A stretch of DNA of 64,000 bases from Pohlia nutans. Its lineage: Eukaryota > Streptophyta > Bryopsida > Bryales > Mniaceae. Location: contig CM040103.1 in NCBI GenBank assembly GCA_022496805.1, forward strand, positions 4,420,001 through 4,484,000, written 5' to 3'. The notes below the pieces were generated by a model, which saw nothing but the letters and a program-made list of their open reading frames with translations, had not been told where the DNA came from and searched no databases. The position numbers and the translations under genes were made by a program. This document shows, in pieces, positions 12,194-25,374 of the stretch. The stretch's first letter is position 1, and each line of letters begins with the position of its first letter.

Positions 12194-12960
12194 TTAACCC
12201 CTAAACGTCCTCACTCCTCTCTAAATTTGGCAGTTTTGCAAAGATGCATGGTAAAATGCAATCCAGAGGCATACTTTGAACTTGATGTATGGATAAAAGG
12301 TGTACATTAGGAATTATTGATTCTATCCATATAATTTGATCTATGATTGCTGTCATCAATATTTTTGTATAAAATTTGAAACTTGAAATTGTAAATTCTT
12401 TTGTAATTAGATTACAAACAAGATATTGATAATTTGTACATGAATTCTTTTATGAATGTAATACTCTAAGTACACTAAATAGGTAGATTAGTGTTAGATA
12501 CACTAATTTACATAAACATGTTGTAAGTTTTCACTGTTGACCAATTTTTTTACCCTCTATATTGGTCAAGATGGGGATCTTTCAATAGTATTGGAATCAA
12601 TGTCTTTGGTAATTTTTTTTGTCGAGAGTAAAAATCTATAATATTTTCAAATCTTATAATTATCTAACACTAATCTACCTATTTAGTGTAGTGATTTTTG
12701 GAGATTTTTTGATTGCTTAATTTGACGAGTTGACTTTTTAAGAGCACTTTTATACTAAAATCTTCAAAATTTTGATGAATCACTACAACATGAAATGAGG
12801 CATAAAAATTTCACAAATCATCCCCTTTCTAATCGAATCACACATGCATGAAGTTAACTTCCCATATAGTAAAAAATGCACTTTGCAAAAACGGATGAAA
12901 AACCTGGGATAGTTTCTGTACATCGTTTTAAATATGGACGCTTGGTCCTGTTGGGGTTAA
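12194..12960 (+). mobile_element. TTAACCCCTAAA-ended inverted-repeat element, copy 1
   Basis: The left end is TTAACCCCTAAACGTCC; the right end is 'atggacgcttggtcctgttggggttaa'. The interior ('aagatgcat..taaaatgcaa', 'agatattgataattt', 'aacatgaaatgaggcataaa', 'cacacatgcatgaag') is shared with copies at 14068-14637, 18752-19329, 44915-45502, 46484-47077 and 60633-61196. It is longer than the others because a 218-bp palindrome-ended element sits at 12472-12689. No clear target duplication and no transposase are seen. Confidence 0.75.
12472..12689. mobile_element. Nested element with perfect 29-bp terminal inverted repeats
   Basis: 12472-12500 (starting ACACTAAATAGGTAGATTAG) is the exact reverse complement of 12661-12689. 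The host repeat at this point reads 'ctctaagtgtagtgattt' in other copies, which shows that 12472-12689 is an insertion. The exact target duplication is ambiguous because the element ends resemble the host bases. Confidence 0.85.
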
Positions 12961-13268
12961 TTAGGGTTATTCTTCATGATCTAATCCATCGACTATTGTA
13001 GTAAACATGCAAAAGATCTCCCCACTGAGAATGGACTTTACAGTAAAAAGGAAAAAAGAAGAAAAAGAAAAAGAATCAGAAAAAGAAATGTGGGTTTTGC
13101 AGAAACCGAAGGCACTCACTATCCTTCAAATTTACCAACCTTGCAGACTGTTTTAGTGCATGTTGCAAGGTGTTTTCCCACCCTTGCAGTAGAAGTGCCG
13201 GTATAGTACCATAACAAGGGCATCCTCAGTGGATACATTGTAAAGTAGGAGGCTCTAAACTTGCCCCT

Positions 13269-14071
13269 TTAACCCTTTAGTGCCCAGGGTGGTTTTGAAG
13301 AAACCAGAGTTTTTTGGTGGTTTTTTTAAAAAGTTCTCTTTATTCAAACTATGGAAACTATTAATAGTATTTAACCGTATAAATGTAAGCGTGGCTTAAT
13401 CAAACAAGTGCCCGTTAAACCTTGGTAAGATCCGACCGTTGGATTGGAAGATTATTGTATGTTTTTGAACCATATAATGCACACTCAAAAATGAGATTTT
13501 GGAGGATGTGCGACTTCAAAGTTAAATAGAATTTGGCTTAAATTTTCAAAAATAAAAGTGAAAAGGTTGAGTAATGACCTATGTCAACACCTCTCAATTG
13601 CAATCTTTCATGTCAAGAACTGACTCACACATAGTTATTGTGAATTTAACAAGTGATAGTGACTTATCCATGTACAGTTTAGGACAAAAATTATACGTTA
13701 AAATATGAAAGGAGTTTGTACATTGATCAAGATCAGAGTAGATACACTAATGGAACATAAACAAGAGAACACAATTCAAAAAAATTCAAAATAACAAACT
13801 TCCAAGCACAAGAAATACTCCATAGTACATATGCTGTATTCGTATGCATTTACTGTATTTTCAAGTATTTGCAGTATTTTCATGTTTTGTTCATAGGTAT
13901 TTTGATAGTTGCACAGCTCCAAATTGAATTTTTTTCCCCAGAAGATGACATTAAGAGTTGTACAACTTTGAACCTCAGAGTATTAAACTTGAATCTTTAC
14001 GGATTTTCCGGAATTCCCTTTTCCAATGACCGAGTGACCACATTATGGTCTCCTGGTCACTAAAGGGTTAA
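13269..14071. mobile_element. TTAACCCTTTAGTG-ended inverted-repeat element
   Basis: The left end TTAACCCTTTAGTGCCCAGG and the right end CCTGGTCACTAAAGGGTTAA are near-perfect inverted repeats 803 bp apart. The right end shares its TTAA with the left end of the next element (14068), so the two abut. No coding sequence is recognised inside. Confidence 0.65.
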
Positions 14072-14637
14072 CTCCCTGAGTGTCCATTTTTTGATTGATG
14101 TACAAATTTCATGCATAATTTCTCATCTGTCATGCACTTTTTGCAGTGTGGAATTTTTATTGTAGATTCTATGGGAAGTTAGGTTCATGCATATGTGATA
14201 CGATTAGAAAGGGGATGATTTGTGAAAAAATTATGTCTCATGTCATGTTGTAGTGGTTCATCCAAAATTTTGAAGATTTCAGTGTAAAAGTGCTCTAAAA
14301 AGAGTCAACTCATAAAATTAAGCAACCAAAAAATCTTCAAAAATCACTACACTTAGAGTATTACATTTCAACCAATCACAAAAAAGTTCTTCCGTAGATT
14401 TTCAATATCTTATTTGTAATTGAATTACAAAATGATTTTGAATTTCATGTTTTAAATTCTATACAAAATTATTGGTGATAGCAATCATAGATCTAACCAT
14501 TTGGACAGAATCTAAAATTCATAATGTACAACTTTTATTCATATATCAAGTTCAAAATATCCCTCTAAGTTGCATTTTGTAATGCATCTTTGTAAAACTG
14601 CCAAATTTAGAGAGGGCTTTAAGCATTTAGGGGTTAA
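14068..14637 (-). mobile_element. TTAACCCCTAAA-ended element, copy 2 (reverse)
   Basis: Reverse-complement copy of the 12194-12960 element without its nested insertion. It ends 'gggctttaagcatttaggggttaa'. It provides the uninterrupted comparison site for the nested 218-bp element. Confidence 0.7.
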
Positions 14638-15162
14638 GGGCTGTGAATTTATGAGGCCACAAGGAGAATTGAGCGTAATTTTTCACTGGAAGACAAATTC
14701 AAGCAAAGAGCAACATACTTTGAATTTAAAAAATTGGATGTTCCTAAAATTAGTTATGAATTTCTGAAGTTGAAATGACATGAGTTCTAAAGTGGTGCTC
14801 TTTGCCATGGATACATACAAAATTTCAAAATGTTCGTTCTTGGTAGAGTGCAGGTTTAGAACTATGGCGGGTTTAGAGCCCTCTACCTTATAGTCTATAA
14901 AGACCTTGTATTAGTATATCGAGAGTGAAGTAATTGCCATAACTTCTTGTTGACTAAAAGGTAGCAAAGCAAGTGGAGGCCACAACACATCCATCAAATG
15001 TGACATGGGAGAGGGAAAACATGTAGAGCCCTCAAAACTAAGGAGTTTAGTGTCGATTGCATTGGGTCAAAGATTGAAGGATTGACCTTCAAAGTAAATT
15101 TATAGCGTTAGTTTAATGGCCCTATTGAAGATGCTCTAACAAAGTAAGAACATCAATTCAAG

Positions 15163-15240
15163 AGGGCCTTTAAACAATGGGGTCTTTGAAAACGGGACCT
15201 TTAAAAAATGGGGCCTTTGAAAAAATTGGCCTCTAAACAA
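15163..15240 (+). repeat. Short tandem repeat, about 20-bp unit
   Basis: Units such as 'ggggtctttgaaaacgggac' and 'ggggcctttgaaaaaatt' follow one another three to four times, with imperfect copies. Confidence 0.6.
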
Positions 15241-18200
15241 TATATCTTTTGATGTAGAAGGAATTAGAAATTCAAATTATTTTTATTGTATTTTAAAAAT
15301 AAATATAATAAATCCAATAATCTCGATTTGGACATTGGATGACCAAAATACACCCCATCAAAAATTAGTCAACTTCCAAAAAAATTAGTGGGCTCATAAA
15401 AATTTAGTGTATTTTTTTTAGAAGTCCAAGGACATGACAAATGTGACGTTTTTTGTCGTGTTGTGGGCTTAAAGGGCCCTCTTTAGACTTTTTTTTGAAG
15501 GCCCCTCTAAATTAGTATACATTTGATGGGATGTGTTTAAATCACACAATGCACAAGTCCAAATTTTCTTATACACACTATGCATTTTTCAACGCACTTC
15601 TATGATAAAATTATGGTTTAATTCCTTGTGTTTTAATAGATATTTTTGAATATGTTAGACCCATTTAGAGGCCCCATTGAGGATGTTCCAACTGATTCAT
15701 GTCACCATGAACATAGAGAGACCTTATTCCATTCCTTCCATGTCTCTTTCCAACTCCAAATCCTAATATTATAACATTGTAAAATCAATTTTCAAACAAC
15801 CTTCGCTAAAAGTGTGCCAGGAAGTAATGTTCTTTGCATAATACCAACAAAAGTTTGTGGTTGAATTGCAATAGTAGAAGTTTGGGCTTTTCTTATCATT
15901 TTTTAAATTAATTAATTAATTTTTTCAATAGTAATTTTTTTATTTTGCCGAATTTTTTTTTAATTTTTAATTTTTGGGCAACCAACTACAACAAACACAA
16001 TTCTTTGATCCATTAGAAATTCGGAAGTTTATTAACTTAGACCCTACTGTTCAAGAGGAGTATGATACATTGTATGTATCAGAAAGCGGGCAGGTGCATG
16101 AAGTGGAAAGCATAAAGAATCGAAAGGCTGGAGATTAGGGCAGCACAGAAAAAAGTGACTGCCACAATATTCAGGTATCTGGGTCCATTTTAAAAAAATG
16201 TTTTAATTAGCGTTCAGGCCACCGTGTGTCCGTGTGCCTCAGTGGCGGGAGTTCATTCAAGGAATGAGGGGATTCCATTAGTTGTTCCTTGGCCATTGCA
16301 TTCTTTCCCTAGTGTGAGAATCATTCCTTTAGAATCCATGTAATATTTAGTATTTTTTTATTTTTGGTAATAGGGTTAGTTTATTAAAATGAAATGTAGA
16401 AGTCTATAGTCAAAGAAAGAGATAACGATGATTTTAGAAAGAGATATACACTATCACAAAAGAAGTGTTTGGATACCAATGACTAGAATCAATGTGACTA
16501 ATATATTGTAAAATGATTTATTTTTATTTTTAAATTTTCAAAATTAAATTTGTTGAAGTGAAAAATTAAGTGAAAATTTCTTTGAAACCTATAACTAAAT
16601 AATATACAAGTTCATTTATAACCAACAACAATGAGATCAATTTCCAAACACAAAGCTCCACCATGTGTTTGCTATGGACTGGCAAGCATTGTGTTGCCTT
16701 TTAGGTAGCACTGTGTTGGGTTTTGGGTTTATGAAACGCAAGTTCTAAGAAGTCTACAAATTAGTTATGAAATACTTATCAACTACAGGTACCTCTGCCT
16801 TAATTTGATGCCAATATGAACCTTGGACACCAGAATATGATATTGTTCCTTGGTGCCCAAATACCACTTTTCAACTAATGCAAAACGTAATAAATGGAGT
16901 TCAGAATGTAAGTTATAAGGCTTAAGGAAGAAGCTTTCACTAGTAAAAAACCTGTCGTCTTTCGTTCTCCGATTTGTAAAAACAATGAATAGTGATTGAA
17001 TATTATACTTATATTTCTGTCTTCTTGTGACCAAAACCACTCACCATGACTGACACATTTCCTAGTAGTGTTACAAAAGTGATGAACAAACAAGTTACAT
17101 GAAGGAATGGACATAAGCTTATTCGTAGCTGCAAGTGTTTCATGTTCTGGTGGAAGTCAATGCACCGAAACTATTGGTGAGGACATGGGGAGTAATATAA
17201 GTACATTTCTTTTTTCCTCACTTACAAATTCCAAGAGTATGTGATTTTATAGATAAAATCCTCCTCGTGTGTTGTTCTTGTTGTGCCGGCGGTATAAGGC
17301 GGGCCGACTGAGCGACCCTGTAGACTTTTCAGAGTCTCACCCCTTGCTACCGTAGTGCAAACTCTTACAAAACTCCAACTGAGTACCAGCACCCCAGGAT
17401 TTTAGATGACTTTGTTGTCTTCAAGAAGGAAACAAAATCCTAGCACTTTGAGGAGTTCAGAGTTGGGTTGAGGTTTGCAAGCAAATGGTTTTCCTTTTCC
17501 AGAATTTACTTCTGAATGAAGGAAATTTTTATCCACACACACAAAATTGTGGATAAAATTGTATCCACACCTCCTCTACCCACACACAAAATTGTATCTC
17601 ATCTCAGACAAGGGTTGCACAAACCTAAACAAATGTTAGATTGTCATGTGTTTCAACACACGTCTCCAAGCTATTCTTTTTGTCCCACAAAAAGATCATG
17701 TTAGCGACTTAAATTTTGTCCCAAAATAAAATCATGATTTCCAATTGTACTCATTCACCGCCAGCAATTAAGCTTTGTGTTGGCTTGACAAATACTTCAG
17801 GGCATTGCAAACAACAGTGATAGTTCAACCTATGGATTTGATCATGCTGATAATGGATTATTGTCATGGATTTTGATCACGTATATAGGCGTTTGTATGG
17901 TACGGTCCACTAACTCCTTTTGGTGAACTAACTACATTTTGGTGCACATTTTTGCACTTTGAGCGTTTTGTTTAAAAAGCTATTTTGCAAACCAATTTGA
18001 AAATTATGTAGCAATGATTCAATGGAAGATGAGTGAACCAACTTTTAGATTTATGTACATATTATCCCTAATGTAAAATTCTAGAAATTTTAAATGATTT
18101 TATCTCAAAGGTTTTAAGTATCAAAACTCCATTTTAATAACAGTTTTACCAATTTATGATCAAACTTTGAATATAAATATATCTCATGTTTTATTCTATG

Positions 18201-18751
18201 TTAAAATATTAAAAAACAAGTCGACTTGAAAATTTTCATTCTCAAGTACATTGAAGAAAGAAATCCATTAAAAGGGTTTTTTTAAATAGAGAAACAATTC
18301 ATACCTCCCAAGAATAATACATTTTAAAATCTGAAACTTTAATCAATTCAAAAAAATTGAAAAGAAATTGGAAGATCTTTTTCTTCACATATTTGAACAC
18401 TGAAAAAAATCATAGCTCAAAATTCCATCCACAATCCTATGTTCTCCTTCTCTTTTAGAATTTAGAAGGCATATTATGCACTTTGACAATGCATTGATTT
18501 ACCTTTTGTTTCATCCTCCATTAAAATATAACGTCAAATTTTTGTTTTTCATCAAAAAAAAATTTCTCTTTTATCAATACGGTCCATCATACCACTTTAG
18601 ATTTCACATAAATATTTTTTTTCTCTCTCAAATGGATTTTTCAAATTCTTAAAATCCCCCAAAGAGTGCATAGGGACAAAAATTCTAGTAGACTGTACCA
18701 TAAGAATGCCTACACGCTTTCAAGTAACCAATAAACTCGATCTACACTCAC

Positions 18752-19329
18752 TTAATCCCTAAACGTCCTCACCTCTCTCCAAATTCCACAATTATGCAAA
18801 GATGCATCATAAAATCCAACCGATAGGCATATTTTGAACTTGACGTATGAATAAAAGTGGTACATTATAAACTTTTGATTCTATCCATATGGTTTGATTT
18901 GCAATTGCTATCACCAACATTGTTTTTTATTAAATTTAAAACTTGAAATTGAAAATTCTTGTGTAATTTGATTAAGAATAAGATATTGACAATTTGTGGA
19001 TGAAATTTGTTGTGATTTTCTAAAATGTAATACTTTAAGTGTAGTGATTTTCAGAGATTTGTTGGTTGCTTAGTTTTATGAGTTGACTTTTTAAGAGCAC
19101 TTTTACAATGAAATCTTTGAACTTTTGGATGAATCACTACAACATGAAATGAGACATAAGAATTTCACAAATCATTCCTTTTCTAGTCGGATCACACATG
19201 CATGAAGCTAACTTTCTATAAAATATATAGTAAAAATTCCACATTGCAAAAAGTGCATGACGGATGAAAAAATTGTGTTTAATTTTGTACATCATCCACT
19301 TTCTGAATGGTCGGATGTTTAGGAGTTAA
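18752..19329 (+). mobile_element. TTAACCCCTAAA-ended element, copy 3
   Basis: Begins TTAATCCCTAAACGTCCTCA and ends 'ggtcggatgtttaggagttaa', with the internal landmarks of the family in order. About 578 bp. Confidence 0.7.
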
Positions 19330-19970
19330 TTTGTAGATTTGCATCACAATCAACATATTCCCTCTATAATCACGGGATTAAGCTTAATCCATGAATTTCA
19401 CTAAAAAAAGGTCTTTTGTGGGATAGAGAGAGTATTAATTATAGTTGAAACTTTTTTTAGAGAGGTTTATTATGACATCATTATATCTTATGAATTTGTT
19501 GTCATAGAGAGCAGTACATGTGTTGTCAGAAACTTTCCGTCCAATTTTTTTCGTAAAACGATGGATACATGCGTAAGGTGTGCATGCTCTTAGAATAATG
19601 TGGCAAGTAACCACGCCACATTTGGAGAGTCCTTCAAACAGCCCTCTAAGACTGAGATTTAGGTAGGTTCTTGTATTTGATTGTACATGTGATGAAACAT
19701 TGTTCTATATTTTAAATAACTGAGAAGTACGATTGGTTCATTAACTATATACCGTGCACATATAGAGTGTGATTGGGTTGCTTGAAATTGAATTATCGAT
19801 GAAATTGGACTTTGGTACATTTGTGTAAAATAAAATAAAAAATACCAACTCTTTTGCATTATGTTTTTTCAAAAATTCATTAACATTTGCCTCCACCTCA
19901 GCCTACACTAACCAACTCCAAACATTATCATGTGTTTAATCATGAATACAAGTCCAAACATTTTCTCATA

Positions 19971-22424
19971 TACTAGTATGGCCCTAAGCCCTTGTTCTAA
20001 TGATCTCCGTGATTTAGCCATTTATTTTATTTTATTTTAAAAATAATTTATCCATAATTTAATTCAAATTATGGTGAAATTTTATATTAAAATTTCTTAA
20101 CTTCCACACCATAGATTCAAAAGCCATGAAATGATTTTTGATGCACCCTCATCGTCAAGAGTTTTACGACAACACCAAGAATGCAGTCAACAGATGCACG
20201 GTTTGAGAGATTCAAACGTGACATACAAACAAAACAAACAAATTGTCTTCCTTAAAGTACATAGTAGTTTAGCCCTGTGTTATTGCTCCAAATGTTTCCT
20301 ACGATTTAGCCATGATTTTACTTATGTTTTATCTTTAAATTTTTTAATTTAATTTAAATTATGGTGGAAAAATTCAGTCACAATTCCATAACTTCCACAT
20401 CATAAGTCCAAAAGCGACTACACAACTTAGGTGCACCCGTCATTGTCGAGAACTTTCTAATGGTACAAAGAATGCGCTCTATATGCGCATAGTCCAAGGG
20501 ATCTCAATGTAACAAAAGAACAAAAAGAACAAAAAATAAATAAAACTAAAAACAAACTACCTTCTTTAATGTATCTATACATTAACTCCTAATTGTTTAA
20601 GAGCCCATTGTTTGGATGATGTACATAATTAATGTATAGTTTTTCATCCGTGGTGATGTTTTGCAATGTGGTTTTGCTTACATGAAATTTTCAAGTAGTT
20701 ACATTCACGTGAGTGAAGTCAGATTAGAATAAAATCAAAATTGAATTCACTAGATCCTTTCATTGGATGTGAGCTTTTATTTCAACAATAAATAATTTAA
20801 CCCCTTAGCGTGCAAGGAGCCATGTGGGGCCATGTTTGGTTGTTTTTCATTCAAACATTGATTTTCACCTAGATCTTAATTTCATATGAAAATGGTCCCA
20901 ACTGAAAAAGTGTGGGAGTTATCTTCTACTTTCTAGTTCAATTCACCATTCTTCAAAACTATTAAAATTACCATGACATCCATACAATTGGATTAAATAA
21001 TATTGTCAAATATGTTTAAATTTGATTTTAAATGAGATTATAATTGTAATCATATGAAAAATACAACATATTCAATATCTTACGAATTTTGGAAAAATTG
21101 GCCAAAAAGGGACAATGTAAAACATGGTGAAAGCAGAATAAACTAAAGCATTTGCAATCCCTTTGAAGAAGCAACAATGCAAGGTCCAAAAATCCATTAA
21201 AATTTTATTCTTTGTGATTTTCCTTTTGATAAAACAAAAGATACAATGTTCAACAAAGTCTTAATTTTTTTGCAAAAGTCATATTCAATAAGCATTTACG
21301 TCTGTTATAGTAACATCGAAGTGGTTAAAATTGGAAAAGTAGCTTCGTCAAAATTGAAAAGTAGACATAAAAAACTTGAGATTGCATTAAATATTTATTT
21401 TTTCAAGATTTTAATTTGAGACTTTGGATTGAAGTACCTAATTGGAAAATATAGGGTGCAACCATATAGGGACTTAAATATATAACTTTTAAGTGGTAAC
21501 TTATGGCCTTTGACCAAGATAATTATAATTTCAACATTGAAGAGGGATGACTTTATTGGTACGGTTTACCATACTTTCACCCAACACTAAATCATATTTC
21601 ACATACTATGCAATATTTCAACCCATAAAATTATGTTTTGATTGTTTATAAAGAGATTTCGGGACACCTCCATCAAACCATAATAAAGCTTATGTGAATA
21701 ACTTCATCACTATTGAAGCATAACGATTTTAACCAATCGTAATGAATTACAAGATAAAAGTATTAAAATTGTAATTTAGTGAGTTTTCAAAGTTTTTCTT
21801 GAGAATTGGTTTGAAAAATATGTAGGAATTTTGTATCAAATTCAATTGTACAAATGTCTTTTTAATAAGGATGTCTTACATATGTTCATTAGAGCTAAAG
21901 CTTAAAAAAGTTAAAGAAGTCTGATTTTATAATGCATTTAGTTATTGCTCAAAACGTGTAGACATGTAGGAGTTAAAGAAGGTAGTTTGTTTTAATTTGC
22001 TTTGTATGTTATGTTGAGATTTCCTCGACCGTGAAGCCGTCGACTGCTTTCTTGGTATTGTTAGAAAGCCCTCAATGAGAAGGAATGCACTAAAGTCATT
22101 TCGGGGCTTTTGAACTTACGGTGTGGAAGTTATAGATTTTTAATCAAATTTCATCACTCTAAGTTGAATTAAAATATATAAATGAAAAATGAGAGTTTTT
22201 GATGTCATACTTGGCATTGTCAAAAAGTTCTCAATTAGTAGGGGCACACTAAAGTTGTTTTATAACTTTGATTTGGATCTATGGTAAGGAAGTTATGGGT
22301 TTCAATCAAACTTTGTCACCGTAAATTGAATTAAATTATGGTCAATTTATTTTTAAAATAAAATAAAAAAGGCATGGCTAAATAATAGGGAACATTAGAC
22401 CAATGGCATAGGGCCACACTAGTA
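19971..22424. mobile_element. 2.45-kb inverted-repeat (foldback-like) element
   Basis: The left end TACTAGTATGGCCCTAAGCC is matched, reverse-complemented, by the right end 'gcatagggccacactagta'. The similarity continues inward through 'tctaatg...tttagccat' and 'tttattttaaaa', and on to paired blocks about the seed-like motif 'tcgagaactttc' (20120-20520 against 22020-22330). Another inverted-repeat element (20797-21976) occupies the middle. No transposase is seen. It resembles a foldback element or a large composite MITE. Confidence 0.6.
20797..21976. mobile_element. TTAACCCCTTAG-ended element inside the foldback
   Basis: Left TTAACCCCTTAGCGTGCA and right 'acgtgtagacatgtaggagttaa' are short imperfect inverted ends 1180 bp apart. 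The interior is AT-rich and non-coding and only partly resembles the 570-bp family. Confidence 0.4.
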
Positions 22425-22769
22425 CAGTACATACTAAACAACCATTTTGGTGTACCGGTTTAAATAGTTGTTGTCTCATTTCTGATTCCCGCTTGATGCA
22501 ACTTGGTATCAACGAGGTCTTCACCGGTTACACGTAAGAAGATACTTTGATCATGAAGGCCTTAGTGTGAACGTGTGCCATTTGTCCAATGATCCTTGTG
22601 ATTTAGCCATGCTTTTACTTGTAATTATTTTTTAAATAATTTATTCACAATTTTTATTCAATTTATAGTAACAAAATTTGATTAAAAATCCATGACTTCT
22701 ACCATGTAGGCCCAAAAGTTACAAAATGACTTTGGTGCACCCCTAGTTATTGAGAGCTTTCCGTCAATA

Positions 22770-23109
22770 CCGTATGTGGAAGGCAGGGTCGATACTTTCA
22801 TGTCAAATAATTAATAAAAGTTGAAACGGTAGAGTTCGGCACTTTCAAAAGTAATTATTAAGAAATTGGCTATTAATAGCTAACAATAATTTTTTTCCGG
22901 TTGCTAAACATTTTATTTTATTTTTTACGTTGAGTGTTATGTTTTCATCCAATTTCGTTGATTGTTATGTTTTGAGTTTGTTTTATTTTTTTTCGACATT
23001 TTGTTGACTTTATTTTTGTTGATTTTGACAAAATAATTAATAAATAAATAAATTTATTTGACATGTTTTGGTGGAATTATTTTTTGCCGACCCTGCTTTC
23101 CACGTACGG
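22770..23109. mobile_element. MITE with TIR CCGTA...GGCAGGGTCG, copy b
   Basis: A longer, more diverged relative (340 bp) of the 276-bp elements. It begins CCGTATGTGGAAGGCAGGGT and ends 'cctgctttccacgtacgg', with TA at 22768-22769 and 23110-23111. The flanks join to a sequence like 20157-20210 ('gacaacaccaagaatgcag'), which acts as the empty site. Confidence 0.8.
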
Positions 23110-23385
23110 TATCAAAAATGTAACCAATGGATGCACAATTTAGGAAATATCAACGTAAACACGCCAAACAAAACAACAAATAAACTACATTATTTAACAT
23201 AAAGATTCAATCATAAATATTTTTGTCCAATCCTCTTTTGGGGCTTGACCCTTGTACCTTTTGTTTTTCAATGAAATTTCTATTTGTTTTCAATTATTTA
23301 TTTATTTTTAAAATCTCATTAAATTTTTATGCACAAAAAGTACACAATTCTTGAAAAGAGAAGGAAATCATTAGATAAGTTTACC

Positions 23386-23580
23386 ACGCATTTTGTTAAA
23401 ATTGGATTACTAGACTAGAAGAGTGATGGAGAGCCCTTTCTTTCTCAATAGAGATTGGTGTTCAATTTTTTACACTATTCTTATTCTAATGAAGAAAAAT
23501 TGGGCACCAATCTCTATTGAGAAAGGGAGCACTCCCCATCACTTTGTTGGTCCGGTAGTCTAGTTTTAACAAAATGTGTG
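23386..23580. ncRNA. Long imperfect hairpin, possible small-RNA precursor
   Basis: The arms (about 23386-23470 and 23493-23580) pair over roughly 80 bases with scattered mismatches. The best stretch is 'tttctcaatagagattggtg' opposite its complement at about 23503-23524. The loop is short. A transcript would fold like a plant MIRNA or an inverted-repeat siRNA locus, but a MITE is equally possible. No known miRNA sequence is recognised. Confidence 0.4.
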
Positions 23581-24318
23581 TTGTTATCTAAAGTAACAAT
23601 ATGGAACTATATGGATGAAATCGTATTTTGAAGTGTAAATGAAGAGGACTGGACCGAAGATGGTCTTGCAAAAGCAACGTTTTTTTTATCTAGCTACAAA
23701 AAGCTGCCAACAAATTTTTGTAGCCACGAAATAAACCGTTGTGCGAAAGGCTTTTGTGTACACTTCATTTCTATCTCACCTTCATTTGTGGAGCCCTTAT
23801 ACTTTTTGGTGTCACATCCATGAGTGATGAAAACTTGGGACTTCATGCATTTGAGATTGACTGAAATGCATATACCCTGCGTCATGGTCAGTTCCGAGAT
23901 AAATTAAATACTCTTTGTCCACAAAAACCACGTGTCATCCAATCATATGGTCGGTGACGTGAAAATTCAATGTTGAATTTGACTTGGTATGAATCTGACC
24001 CTCACGTATCGTACATGAACATGCAACACTGGATATGCCTTTTATATCAATCATGCTTTGTGTCACATCTATGTTGAAAAGTCTAAAATGGTTTTGTGTT
24101 ACACCTATATTGAAACTAATACAAATTGCGCTGAAACTGATATAAATTGTGCTTAAACTAATACAATTGTCTTAAAACTAACACATATTTAACACACAAC
24201 CATTTCAAACAATGGTTGGTTTTCTTTTAGTGAATGTTATTGTCAACAATCATGCAACATCTAAGAGATGATCACCTCTAATCTAAAAACCAACCTCAAT
24301 TATTTGTTGAATGAAATG

Positions 24319-24350
24319 GAAGTCCTACACGCTTGATCGTGTAGGACTTC
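24319..24350. other. Short perfect hairpin
   Basis: 13-base arms GAAGTCCTACACG and its exact complement are separated by six bases. No function can be assigned. Confidence 0.6.
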
Positions 24351-25374
24351 TCCAAGTTTTTTTTTAAAGTTCAATAATATTTCCCAAAACCAAAAAAAAA
24401 CCCCTAACATTATCCCATATACAAACACAAATTCTATACAACCCTCACGAAGAAGAAAAAAACCCATTAGATAAGTTATATAGAGCAACTCAATTAGTAA
24501 TTACATATAGAGCATTAATTGGAGCCAATAATTTTGGTGTCAACTCTTATTCCTTTCTGTTTTTTCCACAACCCAACAACGATATAGTCTTAGAAGCTTT
24601 CAAAAAAAAAAAAACTCTTAAAAATTATCCCATAATCCCTTGTTCAATAAAAAAATCTACATAAATAAATAAAAATATAAAAGAAAAGAAAAGAAAAGAA
24701 AACTCCAAGCATTAGAGTGATTCTCAAAGTTCTATCTTAAGATTTCATATTGTGTTTTTCCTTTGAGATCCTACAAAGAATCAACATTTGAACAAGGAAT
24801 TGATGATATGGAACATGTAAAAATATTAAGAAAACAAAAGTTTGTTGAATAGCCAAACCATCATTAACTAAACGGATGTCTTGGATTCTACATAAAATTA
24901 CGGTTATTGCAATGATTTCGGCATGCAATGATAATTCTCAAGGGTAAATAGTAGTATTAAAGAAAATTTGAACTCAAGAGGTGCCCCTTAGGAGCCAAGC
25001 TTGTATACCCACATAGCATTTGTTTATCTTTTTAGAAGGAAAAAGGGACATTGAAATTCCCCCTATTCCCGCTTGGTTTAAGGGTGTCCTTGGTGTTCAG
25101 GGTGATGTGAGAGGGTAGTGCGATGTCGTTCTGTAAGTGGCCCACAAGGACTTGTCAGTTTTACATTCCAGCAATTGTACACCAATCCATTAAACTATTG
25201 CTAAATGCCTTCCTTCTTCTAGCCACTGTGACCGGTCCTTGCCTACCAAGGCACCTACGGTGTCAACTTTGATATAACTTTCACGCATGCGCTCTAGAGC
25301 CCACAAAGTACCAGTGAAAGGTGAGTTTCCACTTTGCGACACTCTTTTCGATTAACTCTATTATTCTAAAATCC

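Larger units (their letters stand above)
12961..18751. other. Intergenic spacer with repeats, no gene recognised
   Basis: Besides the inverted-repeat elements at 13269-14071 and 14068-14637 and the short tandem block at 15163-15240, the sequence is AT-rich spacer with no convincing coding frame. Confidence 0.55.

Noticed and set aside
17285..17400. GC-richer stretch with 'taccgtag' as a fourth copy of the 276-bp MITE
   Set aside because: Only the short CCGTA motif matches; no inverted partner or shared interior.
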